A DNA stretch of 64,000 nt from Salinisphaera sp. G21_0 (GCF_017744115.1 NZ_JAGHQW010000024.1:1-64000); one strand, 5' to 3'. Positions 46,116 through 54,839 are shown, counted from the stretch's first letter. A program made the numbers and translations. Notes: a model not told the origin generated them from the letters alone.

Positions 46116-46466
46116 TCAGCTTCAGGCCGGTTTTACCCAACCGGCTGTATCGGCCAATAAACAGCAAGGTGTCTTTGTTGTTATCCCGATATCGGTAATA
46201 GGCCTCAACATTGCTCTTTTGCTGTTTATAGACAAGCGTCCCTTCGCCTTTGCCCCCGACCGGCTCACTGATCTTGCTTTTCTTCTTGCCTTCAATGTTG
46301 ATGGCACCGTAGTAAGATGGTGTGCTCAGCATTCCCACTAACTGCCCCATCGAAAAGGTGCCAGTAGCAAGCGGTTTTATTGGTTGAAGGCCCGGAAGGG
46401 CAAACAGCTCATCATGGTGAGCCATTGAATATGGGGTGTCTGTAGAAATCGGAAAAAATCGGCCAT
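46069..46466 (-). pseudogene. Relic: RNA ligase pieces joined to integrase N-terminus
   Basis: The reading starts MADFFRFLQTPHIQW, like the intact RNA ligase. It loses the catalytic core by deletion and resumes in another frame as LQPIKPLATGTFSMGQLVGM, ending AINIEG. It then changes into a P4-integrase N-terminal domain (PVGGKGEGTLVYKQQKSNVE). A further deletion and frameshift near 46085 connects it to the integrase catalytic domain of the chimera downstream. Confidence 0.75.
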
Positions 46467-46575
46467 GGATGAATGCCTGTTGCAGGTTCCGGTTAAGGGT
46501 AGATGTTTACTGCCTATCGGCCACAGCACTTCTTGAACTTTTTACCGCTGCCACAGGGGCAAGGGTCATTACGCC
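46428..46575. repeat. Direct repeat of about 148 bp (copy B)
   Basis: This is the partner of 37383-37530. It covers the end of the second DUF1186/SEC-C gene and the first codons of the RNA ligase relic. Confidence 0.85.
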
Positions 46576-47596
46576 CGACTCTGGAGTCCTCGCGGACAAA
46601 GGGCGTGTTGGTGGTTTCGTGGAATATCTCCCGGTATGTATTGCCGATCTGTTCATTCAGGTCTGCACGTTGCTTCGCTTTTTCGGCTATATGGGAAGTG
46701 CTGAAATCCATGAAATCCAGTCCACCCAGCCAATCCTCAAGCTCGATATGCTGGTTCATGCCCCAGCTTTCCAGTTCTCTATCCGCGTGATGAATATAAC
46801 CAAACTCGGTCAGCAGTTGCTCCCGGTTGGTCTGCCACCACTGCTCAGGGGATCCAATACAGTAATCGCTGGCTTTGGCGAGGGTCCGGCCATTATATTT
46901 TTCACCAAGAAAACCGTTTTCGCAGGCTTCCCGAATGTCTTCCATCAGTTCTTTCGGATGAATCGTCACGCATTCATCGTACAGGGTCAACCAGAGGGGC
47001 AGAAAATCGTCTTCCAGATGTTCTGATTTAAACGCCCTGAACAGGGAAGAATAGAAGTCGATCAGTTCACTGCGGCTTATGTCTCCTTCAAAATAAAAAC
47101 ACTTCATGGTTTCCAGGGCCAGAACGCGAAGCTCAAGCCCATGGTTTCTGTCCAGAATAACGCCTTTCAGCTGAGCGATATCGTTGGCCATAATAGAGGC
47201 TGTTATCCTTTCCAGCCCGTTTTCACCGATCGAAAAAAGCAGTGAGTCATAAGCGGCTCCGGAATCCCAGTCACCATCACCCTGATCAAAGTCATTGATG
47301 ATATCCGCTAGCACGGGGAATGCCGCAGACTCCCGGAATTGCGCCAGCACCATCAGTGCCACCAGGTGAAGGCAGTTACCTTCCTGTTCGTTATAGCCTT
47401 CGGGGGCATCGGCAAAATCCCGCAGTACCGCCAGCAGTAAAGGGGGCATTTCCTCTTGATGGGCGATAACCTGGCGGATAGCTTCCGCCGGGAAGGTATC
47501 GGGCTCAAGGTTGAGAAAGGGCTTGAGCAACGGATGATCGGCAAACACAGCAGTACTCCGGGTTTCTGAATGTTTGGTGAATGATGGTTCAACCAT
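46514..47596 (-). CDS. DUF1186 / SEC-C zinc-finger protein (paralogue)
   Basis: This 360-residue paralogue of the protein at 37469-38383 ends in the identical SEC-C motif [17 protein letters not shown]. The DUF1186 region shows [20 protein letters not shown] and [20 protein letters not shown]. It is longer by a middle insertion containing [20 protein letters not shown]. The last 25 codons are part of the 148-bp direct repeat and may have been homogenised. Function unknown. Confidence 0.8.
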   Translation of the reverse strand: MVEPSFTKHSETRSTAVFADHPLLKPFLNLEPDTFPAEAIRQVIAHQEEMPPLLLAVLRDFADAPEGYNEQEGNCLHLVALMVLAQFRESAAFPVLADIINDFDQGDGDWDSGAAYDSLLFSIGENGLERITASIMANDIAQLKGVILDRNHGLELRVLALETMKCFYFEGDISRSELIDFYSSLFRAFKSEHLEDDFLPLWLTLYDECVTIHPKELMEDIREACENGFLGEKYNGRTLAKASDYCIGSPEQWWQTNREQLLTEFGYIHHADRELESWGMNQHIELEDWLGGLDFMDFSTSHIAEKAKQRADLNEQIGNTYREIFHETTNTPFVREDSRVGRNDPCPCGSGKKFKKCCGR

Positions 47597-47651
47597 AGCA
47601 CCGGCAGAGTGCTGTTAGGGTGAATTACGTTATTTGCCGGTCATTCGAGAA

Positions 47652-48059
47652 TCAAAAAGTCACCAATGTCTGGCCCGCTTTTATCCGCTCCAGATGCTCT
47701 TCGACATAACCGAGTAATTCCCGGGATCGGGGTTCATCAATCAACCCGAGTCCGTAATGGCTCAGGATATAGCAAAACGCAAAGGCCATAAGAGGGTCTT
47801 GCAGTAAGGGTTCGTTGTCCAGGTTGGCAACATAACTGGTGAGCGCGGCATCACTGGCTTTTTTTCTGGCCTTTTTGCCGGGCTTGATGCCACGAAAATT
47901 CAGGCATTCACAGTGAGCGATATGAAACAGCTCCTGATCGGTCATGTTATGTCCGATCATGTGTCCGTAAGGTATCACCTCCCGGGCGTCCTTCCAGGCG
48001 GCACGAATTTCCTGAATCCATTGCTCATTGGTTTGAGGCGGTTGTTTTTTTACTTTCAT
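47652..48059 (-). CDS. Hypothetical protein (135 residues)
   Basis: No family is recognised. The N-terminus is basic (MKVKKQPPQTNEQWIQEIRA), followed by helical segments, with HCECLNFRGIKPGKKARKKA in the middle and a Leu/Glu-rich C-terminus. It is on the same strand as, and 55 bases upstream of, the second DUF1186 gene, so the two may be cotranscribed. Confidence 0.6.
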   Translation of the reverse strand: MKVKKQPPQTNEQWIQEIRAAWKDAREVIPYGHMIGHNMTDQELFHIAHCECLNFRGIKPGKKARKKASDAALTSYVANLDNEPLLQDPLMAFAFCYILSHYGLGLIDEPRSRELLGYVEEHLERIKAGQTLVTF

Positions 48060-48129
48060 TTCGACACCTTGTCAGGGGGATAAATCAATACCATCGCCCC
48101 GGCTGCCAACTCCGGTTCAGCAGCCAAGA

Positions 48130-48477
48130 CCGTCCTTGTTTTGATCAAACAGGGTGCCATCGGATAGTACCACGGCTGCACGGCCACCGTCTTTTAAAAG
48201 CTCAATGATTAGCTGCAAGAACAGGTCGACGGTTTCCCGGGTCTGCATTTCTGCCAGGAAGTTTTTCTCAATCCCGTCTTCCCCGGTGCTGTCGAACGGG
48301 GGATTGGTGAACGGTAGTCGTCCAGTTTAAATTCCAGTTCTTCTTACCGGGCATCGAAGATTTTCAGGAACAGTAGCCAGGGCATCTGGCCAATGCGCAG
48401 GGCATCACCAACAACACCGGCGTCTTTGCGCATGATGTCCTGGATGGATTTGATCACGGAACTGGTGGAGATGGTTT
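48130..48477 (-). pseudogene. hsdM: Third HsdM relic
   Basis: The minus strand reads SIQDIMRKDAGVVGDALRIG and LLFLKIFDAR, a TAA, then EELEFKLDDYRSP. After a deletion of most of the gene it continues as NPPFDSTGEDGIEKNF and RAAVVLSDGTLF. Only the two ends around the missing core are left. It differs in sequence from both hsdM copies at 41-44 kb, so it is an independent relic. Confidence 0.7.
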
Positions 48478-48493
48478 TTTCTTAAAAGCTGTT

Positions 48494-48522
48494 TGAACTT
48501 TTATATGAAATAGAGGTCATAG
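48494..48522 (+). promoter_or_regulatory. ECF sigma (RpoE-like) promoter
   Basis: TGAACTT, 15 bases, GTCATAG, 28 bases before the first gene of the SEKGKA array. The first base of the -35 differs from the other copies. Confidence 0.6.
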
Positions 48523-48549
48523 GATGAAACTCAATAATTCAATAATTCT

Positions 48550-49731
48550 ATGAATATGCCTGTCTACTTTGCTGATTTTAATTTTAATATAGCTGCGGAT
48601 CACTTTTCTTATTTTCGAGATAGTGCTTATTCGGAATCTGCCGCATCCTGTCAGGCATTCTTCCGCGAAGTTGTGGGCGTAGCAAATTTGCAGTGCGCTA
48701 TGCGTGCTGATGGAACTGTTAAACACTGCCTCCAGCAGCCAAGGGTACTTTTTAATGATCCATCGGGTGATCCCCGGCTTGAAAAAAGGTCGATACTAAT
48801 GGATAGTAGCCATCTTCAAGAAGACCATCCGCTTTGCTTACCTGTCAGAATACAACCCCGGAATAATGATCATGTTCCCAAATATATTCCTGGTAATGAA
48901 CGTTTTTCGATCCAGTCTATTTTAGGATTAGAGCAATCAACCTCACAAAACGCATTAGTTGCTAATCCGCAACTGGATAGTGAACAGCTGCAACGAGATG
49001 CATCGCCTGCAGGAAATGAGTTGGATGATAAAGCTACGGCTTCCGGCTCAGATGAATCTCTGGCCAGCTCCCATGAGGATCACTGTGAGTCCGAGAAATG
49101 GAAAGCTGTCCGGAAGGCGTACGCACAGTCTGAGCGAATGAAGGCTTATCAGAGGGATTACCAGAAGGCTTACCGTCAGTCCGAAAAAGGGAAGGCTCGC
49201 AGACGAGCATGGGCGCAGTCTGAGAAAGGGAAGGCTTGTGTGCGGTCCTGGAAACAGAGAGCCAGCCATCAGGCTTATCGTCAGTCCAGCAAAGGGAAGG
49301 CTTACGAAAAGTCGGAAAAACGGAAGGCTTACCTCAAAGCCTACGAACAGAGCGAGAAGCGGAAGGCTTACGAACAGTCGGAAAAACGGAAGGCTTACCT
49401 CAAAGCCTACGAACAGACCGAGAAGCGGAAGGCTTACCGAAAGGCTTACAGTCAGTGCGAGAGAGTGAAAGCTTCCCAGAAGGCTTATCAGAAGGTTTAC
49501 CAGAGGTATTACCGTCAGACCGAGAAGGGGAGGGCTTACCAAAAGGCTTACCGTGAGTCTCCGCAAGGACGTGCTTACCTGAAGGCTTACCGTAAAGCTT
49601 ACCATAAGGTTTTAGGGGTTACCGGTGATATTGAACAGGCAAGAATCGCTGGTAGGCAAGCTACCGCCTTTATAAGAGAAGCTAATAAAGCAAACAATAA
49701 TGAGCCTCTTAGAGAGCAAACAGGTTCTTGA
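48550..49731 (+). CDS. SEKGKA-repeat protein A
   Basis: This 393-residue protein is the first member of a tandem family. The N-terminal 180 residues are non-repetitive (MNMPVYFADFNFNIAADHFS; three Cys near 35-58). From about residue 178 to 355 a basic 13-residue repeat with consensus SEKxKAYxKAYxQ follows, about 13 copies and very rich in Lys, Tyr, Ala, Glu. The C-terminus carries the family motif TGDIEQARIAGRQA. There is no signal peptide and no usual ribosome binding site; ATTCAATAATTCT precedes the ATG. The family is not known to me. The helical, highly cationic repeat could bind nucleic acid or another acidic partner. Confidence 0.75.
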   Translation: MNMPVYFADFNFNIAADHFSYFRDSAYSESAASCQAFFREVVGVANLQCAMRADGTVKHCLQQPRVLFNDPSGDPRLEKRSILMDSSHLQEDHPLCLPVRIQPRNNDHVPKYIPGNERFSIQSILGLEQSTSQNALVANPQLDSEQLQRDASPAGNELDDKATASGSDESLASSHEDHCESEKWKAVRKAYAQSERMKAYQRDYQKAYRQSEKGKARRRAWAQSEKGKACVRSWKQRASHQAYRQSSKGKAYEKSEKRKAYLKAYEQSEKRKAYEQSEKRKAYLKAYEQTEKRKAYRKAYSQCERVKASQKAYQKVYQRYYRQTEKGRAYQKAYRESPQGRAYLKAYRKAYHKVLGVTGDIEQARIAGRQATAFIREANKANNNEPLREQTGS

Positions 49732-49871
49732 TCGTCAGCCAGGAAAAAATTGCACGACAAATGAATTATTGTTTACCCGTGAGTTGCCGATTTTTAGGCA
49801 GTTTATATCGCTATTTTAGAACCATAGGGACTTTGTATTTATTATAAATATTGAATGGATTGTGTTAGCGA

Positions 49872-49900
49872 GGAACTTTTACCAGAACGAGTAGTCTCAA
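49872..49900 (+). promoter_or_regulatory. ECF sigma (RpoE-like) promoter of a pseudogene
   Basis: GGAACTT, 15 bases, GTCTCAA: the best match to the RpoE consensus in the window. It lies 36 bases before the lost start codon of the pseudogene. Confidence 0.7.
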
Positions 49901-49935
49901 ACTGTAATTTGATATTTCAATAACTTTATAATTCA

Positions 49936-50411
49936 ATAAATAGACCTGACTATTCTGCTTATTTAAATAAAGCCCCTGATCACTTTTTTTATGTTCAAAA
50001 TACTGTTCATTTTGAACCTTGTGCATCATGTCAGGCTTTCTCCCGTCAAGTTTCAGAAGTAGCTACTGTTCTATGTACTATGCATGCTGATGATACGACT
50101 GAAAGCCGCCTATATTGCGAGAAGATTTACCGTCAGTACTTGAACGAAGGTCTTACCAGCGCGCTTACCAGAAGGTTTACCGTCAGTCCTTGAAATGGAA
50201 AACTTACCAAAAAGCTTACCATCAATCCGAGGAACGTAAGGCTTATCGTAAGGCTTACAATCAAGTTCTCAAAGATACCGGTGATAAAGAACAGGCAAAA
50301 ATCTCTGGTAAGCAAGCCTCCAACTTTGTAACAGAATCGAAAAAGGAAAAAAAATCAGCTACAGACAGATTGAGCCATAACAAACGCTCGCCAAATCGCT
50401 CAGCAATATAA
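49936..50411 (+). pseudogene. SEKGKA-family pseudogene with lost start codon
   Basis: The sequence aligns with the start of protein A, but the ATG has become ATA (49936). After about 60 codons (APDHFFYVQNTVHFEPCASC, ATVLCTMHADD) a large deletion and frameshift occur near 50115. The other frame then continues with a short repeat part (SLKWKTYQKAYHQSEERKAY) and the family C-terminus TGDKEQAKISGKQA. Promoter and layout are intact, so decay seems recent. Confidence 0.75.
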
Positions 50412-50435
50412 ATATTAAATGTATTGTGTCAGGCC

Positions 50436-50464
50436 GGAACTTTTATAAGAAGGAGTTGTCACAA
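50436..50464 (+). promoter_or_regulatory. ECF sigma (RpoE-like) promoter
   Basis: GGAACTT, 15 bases, GTCACAA, 27 bases before the start at 50492. Confidence 0.65.
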
Positions 50465-50491
50465 TATATAATTCTGTAATTAAATAATTCA

Positions 50492-51184
50492 ATGTCTGAC
50501 CCGTATTCTAACTTTTATCCCTTGTGTTCGGAATTCCAGAAAGCGTATGAGTCTGTTATGTCGAACAGGGGATCGGCTTTTACAGCAAGGGTACAGAAAC
50601 ATGGATCGGTATTCGGGCTGAAAGTTGGTCGAACTGCACCAAGTAATTATGTGAATTCCTTTATTCCATGTCGTGAAAGCTTTCATAACCCATTAAGTGA
50701 CTCCCGTTTTAAAAAAATACCAGTCAGGGTTATTTATTCTCAAGAATATGAACAAAGTGCATCGTTAGACTTGTCATATAGACCCGGGGCATACCAGGGG
50801 GTTGATCGAAATACCAGAACGCCAGGCAGCCCGCCGGAATTAAGATCTGATTGGGTTTGGAGTATGGCTGGTGAAAGTTCTGATCCATTGCCTGCTGGTA
50901 ATAAGTTGGATCTTACAGCTTCTGCTGCAAAATCTGGCGAATCTCTAACCATCATTATTGATAATGCTCATGAACAGGATGAGAAACGGAAGGCTGCCCG
51001 AAAGGCCTACCAGAAGCTTTACCGTAAATCCGAAAAGGGGAAGGCTATACGGAGGGCTTACCAGAATGCCTACTATAAGGCTTACTATAAAGCTTTCAGG
51101 GATACCCATGATTTAGAACAGGCAAGATTTGCTGGCAGGCAAGCTGCTATCCCTATAAGAGAGTCATATAAAGCAAAAAAATAA
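50492..51184 (+). CDS. SEKGKA-repeat protein B1
   Basis: This 230-residue member of subfamily B shares an N-terminal domain of about 90 residues with B2-B4 (FQKAYESVMSNRGSAF, HGSVFGLKVGRTAPSNYVN, FHNPLSDSRFKKIPVRVIYS). A variable linker ends in AASAAKSGESL. Only about three basic repeats remain (DEKRKAARKAYQKLYRKSEK), followed by the C-terminal HDLEQARFAGRQA. It has the shortest repeat block of the array. AATAATTCA rather than a ribosome binding site precedes the ATG. Confidence 0.75.
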   Translation: MSDPYSNFYPLCSEFQKAYESVMSNRGSAFTARVQKHGSVFGLKVGRTAPSNYVNSFIPCRESFHNPLSDSRFKKIPVRVIYSQEYEQSASLDLSYRPGAYQGVDRNTRTPGSPPELRSDWVWSMAGESSDPLPAGNKLDLTASAAKSGESLTIIIDNAHEQDEKRKAARKAYQKLYRKSEKGKAIRRAYQNAYYKAYYKAFRDTHDLEQARFAGRQAAIPIRESYKAKK

Positions 51185-51241
51185 GCTTGAATCAACCTCG
51201 ATGCCTGGCTTACATAAATTTTGAATGGGGTCTTTCAGGAA

Positions 51242-51270
51242 GGAACTTTTATAATAAATAAAAGTCAAAA
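51242..51270 (+). promoter_or_regulatory. ECF sigma (RpoE-like) promoter
   Basis: GGAACTT, 15 bases, GTCAAAA, 43 bases before the start at 51314. Confidence 0.65.
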
Positions 51271-51313
51271 TCATTAATTCAATAAATCATTAATTAGATA
51301 AATCAATAATTCA

Positions 51314-52159
51314 ATGAATAATCCATATTCCAAGTTACACTCCTTATATTCTGGATTTCAGAAAGCGCATGAGTCTGTTATATCGAACAGTGGGTTAGCT
51401 GCTGAAAACTGTGCCCAGAAAAGTGGTTTGGTATTCGGCCTGCAAGTTGATCAAATTATACCATGTAACTATGTAAACCCCTTGAGTATATACGGTGGAA
51501 GTTTCCACAATCCATTAAATGATCCCCGTTTTAAAAAGATACCAGTCAGAGTTATTTATTCTCAAGAATTTGAACAAAGAGAACCGTTAGGGCTATCACA
51601 TAAACCCGGGGCATATCAGGAGGCTGATCAAAATATCAGAATTGTTACCGGTCAACCAGAAATAAGAATTGATCGGGTTTGGAGTATGGCTGGTGAACGT
51701 TCTAACTTGGCAGCAGGAAATGAGTTGGATGTTGCAGCTTCTGCTTCTGGCTCTGTTGAACCTCTTACTCTCTCTCATGGTAAGGTTTACAAAAAGTCTG
51801 AGAAACGTAGGGCTGCCGATAAGGCTTACCATGTGTCCGAGAAGGGGAAGGCTGCTAAATGGGCCTGGGCGAGGTCCGAAAAAGTGAAGGCTTACCAGAG
51901 GGCTTACGCAAAATCTGAGAGGGGGAAAGCTGTCCGTAAGGCTTATCGTGCGTCCAAAAAAGGGCTGGCTACCCGGAGGGCTTACCAGAGGATTTACGCA
52001 CAGTCTGTGAAAGGTAAGTCTAACCAGATAGCCTACCATAAGGCGTACTATGAAGTTTTCAGTAAAACCGGGGATAGAGAGCAGGCAAGAATTGCTGGCA
52101 GGCAGGCTACCGCATTGATAAGGGAGTCGAATAAAATAAAAAATAATGCACTTGAATAA
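51314..52159 (+). CDS. SEKGKA-repeat protein B2
   Basis: This 281-residue protein has the subfamily B N-terminal domain (SGLVFGLQVDQIIPCNYVNP, FHNPLNDPRFKKIPVRVIYS). A linker with VWSMAGERSN and about seven 13-residue repeats follow (KKSEKRRAADKAYHVSEKGK, SERGKAVRKAYRASKKG). The C-terminus is TGDREQARIAGRQA. Several repeats carry Trp (KWAWARSEK), a feature shared with B3 and B4. AT-rich repeats of ATTCAATAA fill the leader. Confidence 0.75.
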   Translation: MNNPYSKLHSLYSGFQKAHESVISNSGLAAENCAQKSGLVFGLQVDQIIPCNYVNPLSIYGGSFHNPLNDPRFKKIPVRVIYSQEFEQREPLGLSHKPGAYQEADQNIRIVTGQPEIRIDRVWSMAGERSNLAAGNELDVAASASGSVEPLTLSHGKVYKKSEKRRAADKAYHVSEKGKAAKWAWARSEKVKAYQRAYAKSERGKAVRKAYRASKKGLATRRAYQRIYAQSVKGKSNQIAYHKAYYEVFSKTGDREQARIAGRQATALIRESNKIKNNALE

Positions 52160-52209
52160 ACCTTTAATGACTTAAGCCTGGTTAAAAATTAAGTTTGGTC
52201 TGTCAGATA

Positions 52210-52238
52210 GGAACTTTTACAGGAAAGCACAGTCCTAA
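52210..52238 (+). promoter_or_regulatory. ECF sigma (RpoE-like) promoter
   Basis: GGAACTT, 15 bases, GTCCTAA, 35 bases before the start at 52274. Confidence 0.7.
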
Positions 52239-52273
52239 TCATTAATTCAATAATTTAATAATTCAACAAATCA

Positions 52274-53278
52274 ATGTCTACTCCATATTTTAACTCACAC
52301 TCCTTGTATTCAGTATTTCAGAAAGCGTATGAATCTGTTATAACGGGCAATGGATTGGTTTTTCATGACCGGCCGCAGCAAAGTGGTTTAATATTTGGAC
52401 TGCGAGTTGATCAAACTGCACCAAATAATTATATAAACCCCTTGATTCCATATAGTGAAAACTTCCATAACCCTTTCAATGATTCCCGTTTTAAAACAAT
52501 GCCGGTCAGGGTGATTTATTCTCAAGAATTTGAACAATGCCAGCCGTTAGACTTCTCACCTAAACCCAAGGCGCAATCTGGTGAATCTCTGGCCGTAGCT
52601 CCTGATAAGGCTTGCACACAGTCCGGGAAAGAGAAGGTTCACCATGAATCCGAAAAGGGAAATGCTTCCCCGAAGGCCTGTGCACAGACCGGGAAACGGA
52701 GGCCTCCGAAAAAACGAACCTGGGATCGGTCTGAAGCAGGGAAGGCTTACTATAGGGCTTACCAGAAGACTTACGTGAAGTCCGAGAAAGGGAAGGCTTT
52801 CCTTAAGGCTTATGAACAGAGCGATATACGAAAAACTTCCCGGAATGCATACGAACAGACCGAGAAACGGAAGGCTGCCAAACGAGCCTGGTCTCAGTCC
52901 GAGAAAGGTAAGGCATACTATAGATCTTACCGTCAGTCTGAGAGAGGGAAGGTTGTCCGGAAGGCTTACCGTCAGTCCGAGAAAGGGATGGCTGCCCGTA
53001 AGGCTTACGCAGTGTCTGAGAAAGGGAAGGCTAACCAGAAGAATTACCGTGAGTCTGTGCATGGGAAGGCTGTCAGACAGGTCTGGGCAAACTCCGAGAA
53101 AGGGAAGGAGTCCAAACTGATATGGAGAAATTCAGAGAGGGGTAAGGCTTACCGGACGCTTTACACCAAGGCTTACAATAAAGTTTTCAAGCATACCGGT
53201 GATAAAGCGCAAGCAAGAATCGCCGGCAGGCAAGCTACTGCCTTTATAAAAAATTCAAATAAAGCAAAAAATAAATGA
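52274..53278 (+). CDS. SEKGKA-repeat protein B3
   Basis: This 334-residue protein has the subfamily B N-terminal domain (SGLIFGLRVDQTAPNNYINP, FHNPFNDSRFKTMPVRVIYS) and almost no linker. About 16 repeats run from residue 100 to 300 (SEKGKAYYRSYRQSERGK, ESVHGKAVRQVWANSEKGK), ending in TGDKAQARIAGRQA. The protein is extremely basic. The N-terminal domain is nearly identical to that of B4, so these two separated most recently. Confidence 0.75.
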   Translation: MSTPYFNSHSLYSVFQKAYESVITGNGLVFHDRPQQSGLIFGLRVDQTAPNNYINPLIPYSENFHNPFNDSRFKTMPVRVIYSQEFEQCQPLDFSPKPKAQSGESLAVAPDKACTQSGKEKVHHESEKGNASPKACAQTGKRRPPKKRTWDRSEAGKAYYRAYQKTYVKSEKGKAFLKAYEQSDIRKTSRNAYEQTEKRKAAKRAWSQSEKGKAYYRSYRQSERGKVVRKAYRQSEKGMAARKAYAVSEKGKANQKNYRESVHGKAVRQVWANSEKGKESKLIWRNSERGKAYRTLYTKAYNKVFKHTGDKAQARIAGRQATAFIKNSNKAKNK

Positions 53279-53348
53279 GATTGAATCAACCTCAATTATT
53301 AATAGCTATGCCTGGCTGACATAAAAATGGAAAAGTATCTTTCAGGTA

Positions 53349-53377
53349 GGAACTTTTATAAGAAAGTATAGTCCTAG
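53349..53377 (+). promoter_or_regulatory. ECF sigma (RpoE-like) promoter
   Basis: GGAACTT, 15 bases, GTCCTAG, 27 bases before the start at 53405. Confidence 0.7.
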
Positions 53378-53404
53378 TCATTAATTCAATAACTCAATAA
53401 TTCA

Positions 53405-54676
53405 ATGGCTACTCCGTATTTTGATTCACACTTTTTGTATCCGGGATCCCGAAGAGCGTATGAGTCTGTTATGTCGGGCAGTGGATTCACTGTTAAAGAC
53501 TGGTCGCAGCAAAGTGGTTTGGTATTCGGGCTGCGAGTTGATCAAACTGCACCAAATAATTATATAAACCCCTTGATTCCATATGGTGAAAACTTCCATA
53601 ACCCTTTCAATGACTCCCGTTTTAAAAAAATGCCCGTCAGGATTATTTATTCGCAAGAACCTGAAAAAATCAAGCTGCTAGACATATCACATAAACCCGG
53701 AAAATATCAGGAGGCCGAACAAAATAACAGAATTCTATCCAATCAATCAGAAATAAGAATTGAGCAGGTCTGGAGTATGGTCGATGAAGTGAGCCCTCAC
53801 TCATACGGTTTAAGTAATGATCATCCTCCATTTATCTCAACGTTGAAAGAAACAGCAGGAAATGAGTTGGATGTTGAAGCTTCTGTTTCAGGAGCTGGTG
53901 AATCTTTGATCATCGATCATGATAAGACTTACGTGCAACCTGAGAAACGGAGGGCTTCCAAACGAACCCGGGCGGAGTCGGAAAGAGGGAAAGCTTACAC
54001 AAAGGCTTACCGTGAATCCGAGAGAGGGAAAGCTGTCCGCAAGGCTTGGTCACAGTCTGAGAGAAGGAAGGCGTGCCAGAAGGCTTACGCACAGTCTGAG
54101 AAAGGGAAGGCTTGCCAGAAGGCTTACGCACAGTCTGAGAAAGGGAAGGCTTGCCAGAAGGCTTACGCACAGTCTGAGAAAGGGAAGGCTTGCCAGAAGG
54201 CTTACGCACAGTCTGAGAGAGGAAGGGCTGTCAGGAAGGCTTGGTTACAGTCTGAGAGAGGGAAGGCTTGCCGCAAGGTTTACGCACTGTCTGAGAAAGG
54301 GAAGGCTGCCAAACGAGCCTGGGAAAAGTCCGAGAAAGGGAAGGCTTACCGTGAGTCTGAGAGAGGGAAGGCTTGCCGCAAGGCTTACGCACAGTCTGAG
54401 AGAGGGAAGGCTGCCAAACGAGCCTGGGAAAAGTCCGAGAAAGGGAAGGCTTGCCGCAAGGCTTACGCACAGTCTGAGAAAGGGAAGGCTGCTGCCTTGA
54501 AGTCTTACCGATATGCTTACCATAAGGCTTACTATAAAGTTTTCAAGAGTACCGGTGATAGGGAACAGGCAAGAATCGCTGGTCAGCAAGCTGGCGCTCT
54601 TATAAGAGAGTCTGATAAGGCAAAAAAAAATGAGCTTGCATCAAGTTCTGTTTCTTCCGTCCTGCCTGCTTTTTAA
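53405..54676 (+). CDS. SEKGKA-repeat protein B4 (longest member)
   Basis: This 423-residue protein has the subfamily B N-terminal domain, a linker of about 80 residues (ISHKPGKYQEAEQNNRILSN, LKETAGNELDVEASVSGAGE) and about 16 repeats. Four adjacent repeats are almost identical in DNA (54068-54223, unit 39 bp). Trp replaces Tyr in several units (RKAWSQSERR). The C-terminal motif is TGDREQARIAGQQA. Near-identical units point to recent slippage or gene conversion, and copy number may vary between strains. Confidence 0.78.
   Translation: MATPYFDSHFLYPGSRRAYESVMSGSGFTVKDWSQQSGLVFGLRVDQTAPNNYINPLIPYGENFHNPFNDSRFKKMPVRIIYSQEPEKIKLLDISHKPGKYQEAEQNNRILSNQSEIRIEQVWSMVDEVSPHSYGLSNDHPPFISTLKETAGNELDVEASVSGAGESLIIDHDKTYVQPEKRRASKRTRAESERGKAYTKAYRESERGKAVRKAWSQSERRKACQKAYAQSEKGKACQKAYAQSEKGKACQKAYAQSEKGKACQKAYAQSERGRAVRKAWLQSERGKACRKVYALSEKGKAAKRAWEKSEKGKAYRESERGKACRKAYAQSERGKAAKRAWEKSEKGKACRKAYAQSEKGKAAALKSYRYAYHKAYYKVFKSTGDREQARIAGQQAGALIRESDKAKKNELASSSVSSVLPAF
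54068..54223 (+). repeat. Four near-identical 39-bp tandem units
   Basis: The unit encodes KACQKAYAQSEKG. Units start at 54068, 54107, 54146 and 54185; the first differs by one base and the last in its final codons. It is a coding minisatellite, not a CRISPR: the units are contiguous and have no spacers. Confidence 0.9.
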
Positions 54677-54781
54677 ACTGACTGATAAGTCAGTAGCAGT
54701 ATGATATTGGTTAACTACTTAACAGTCATAGTAAATCTTCAGGTCTGGTTGAAATAATTGTTGAATGGAATGGGGCAGAGA

Positions 54782-54811
54782 GGAACTTTTATAATGAAGG
54801 CACTGTCCTAA
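54782..54811 (+). promoter_or_regulatory. ECF sigma (RpoE-like) promoter
   Basis: GGAACTT, 16 bases, GTCCTAA, 28 bases before the start at 54840. Confidence 0.65.
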
Positions 54812-54839
54812 GCTGTAATTCAATATTTTTACTAATTCA

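Noticed and set aside
49048-49605. Long minus-strand frame opposite SEKGKA gene A, and similar ones opposite B2-B4
   Set aside because: They are produced by the regular codon pattern of the plus-strand repeats (repeated LPFLGL/SLSQTV-like translations), lack starts with ribosome binding sites, and run against the conserved promoters.
54068-54223. CRISPR-like regular repeats
   Set aside because: Units are contiguous with no spacers and code in frame; no cas genes are present.
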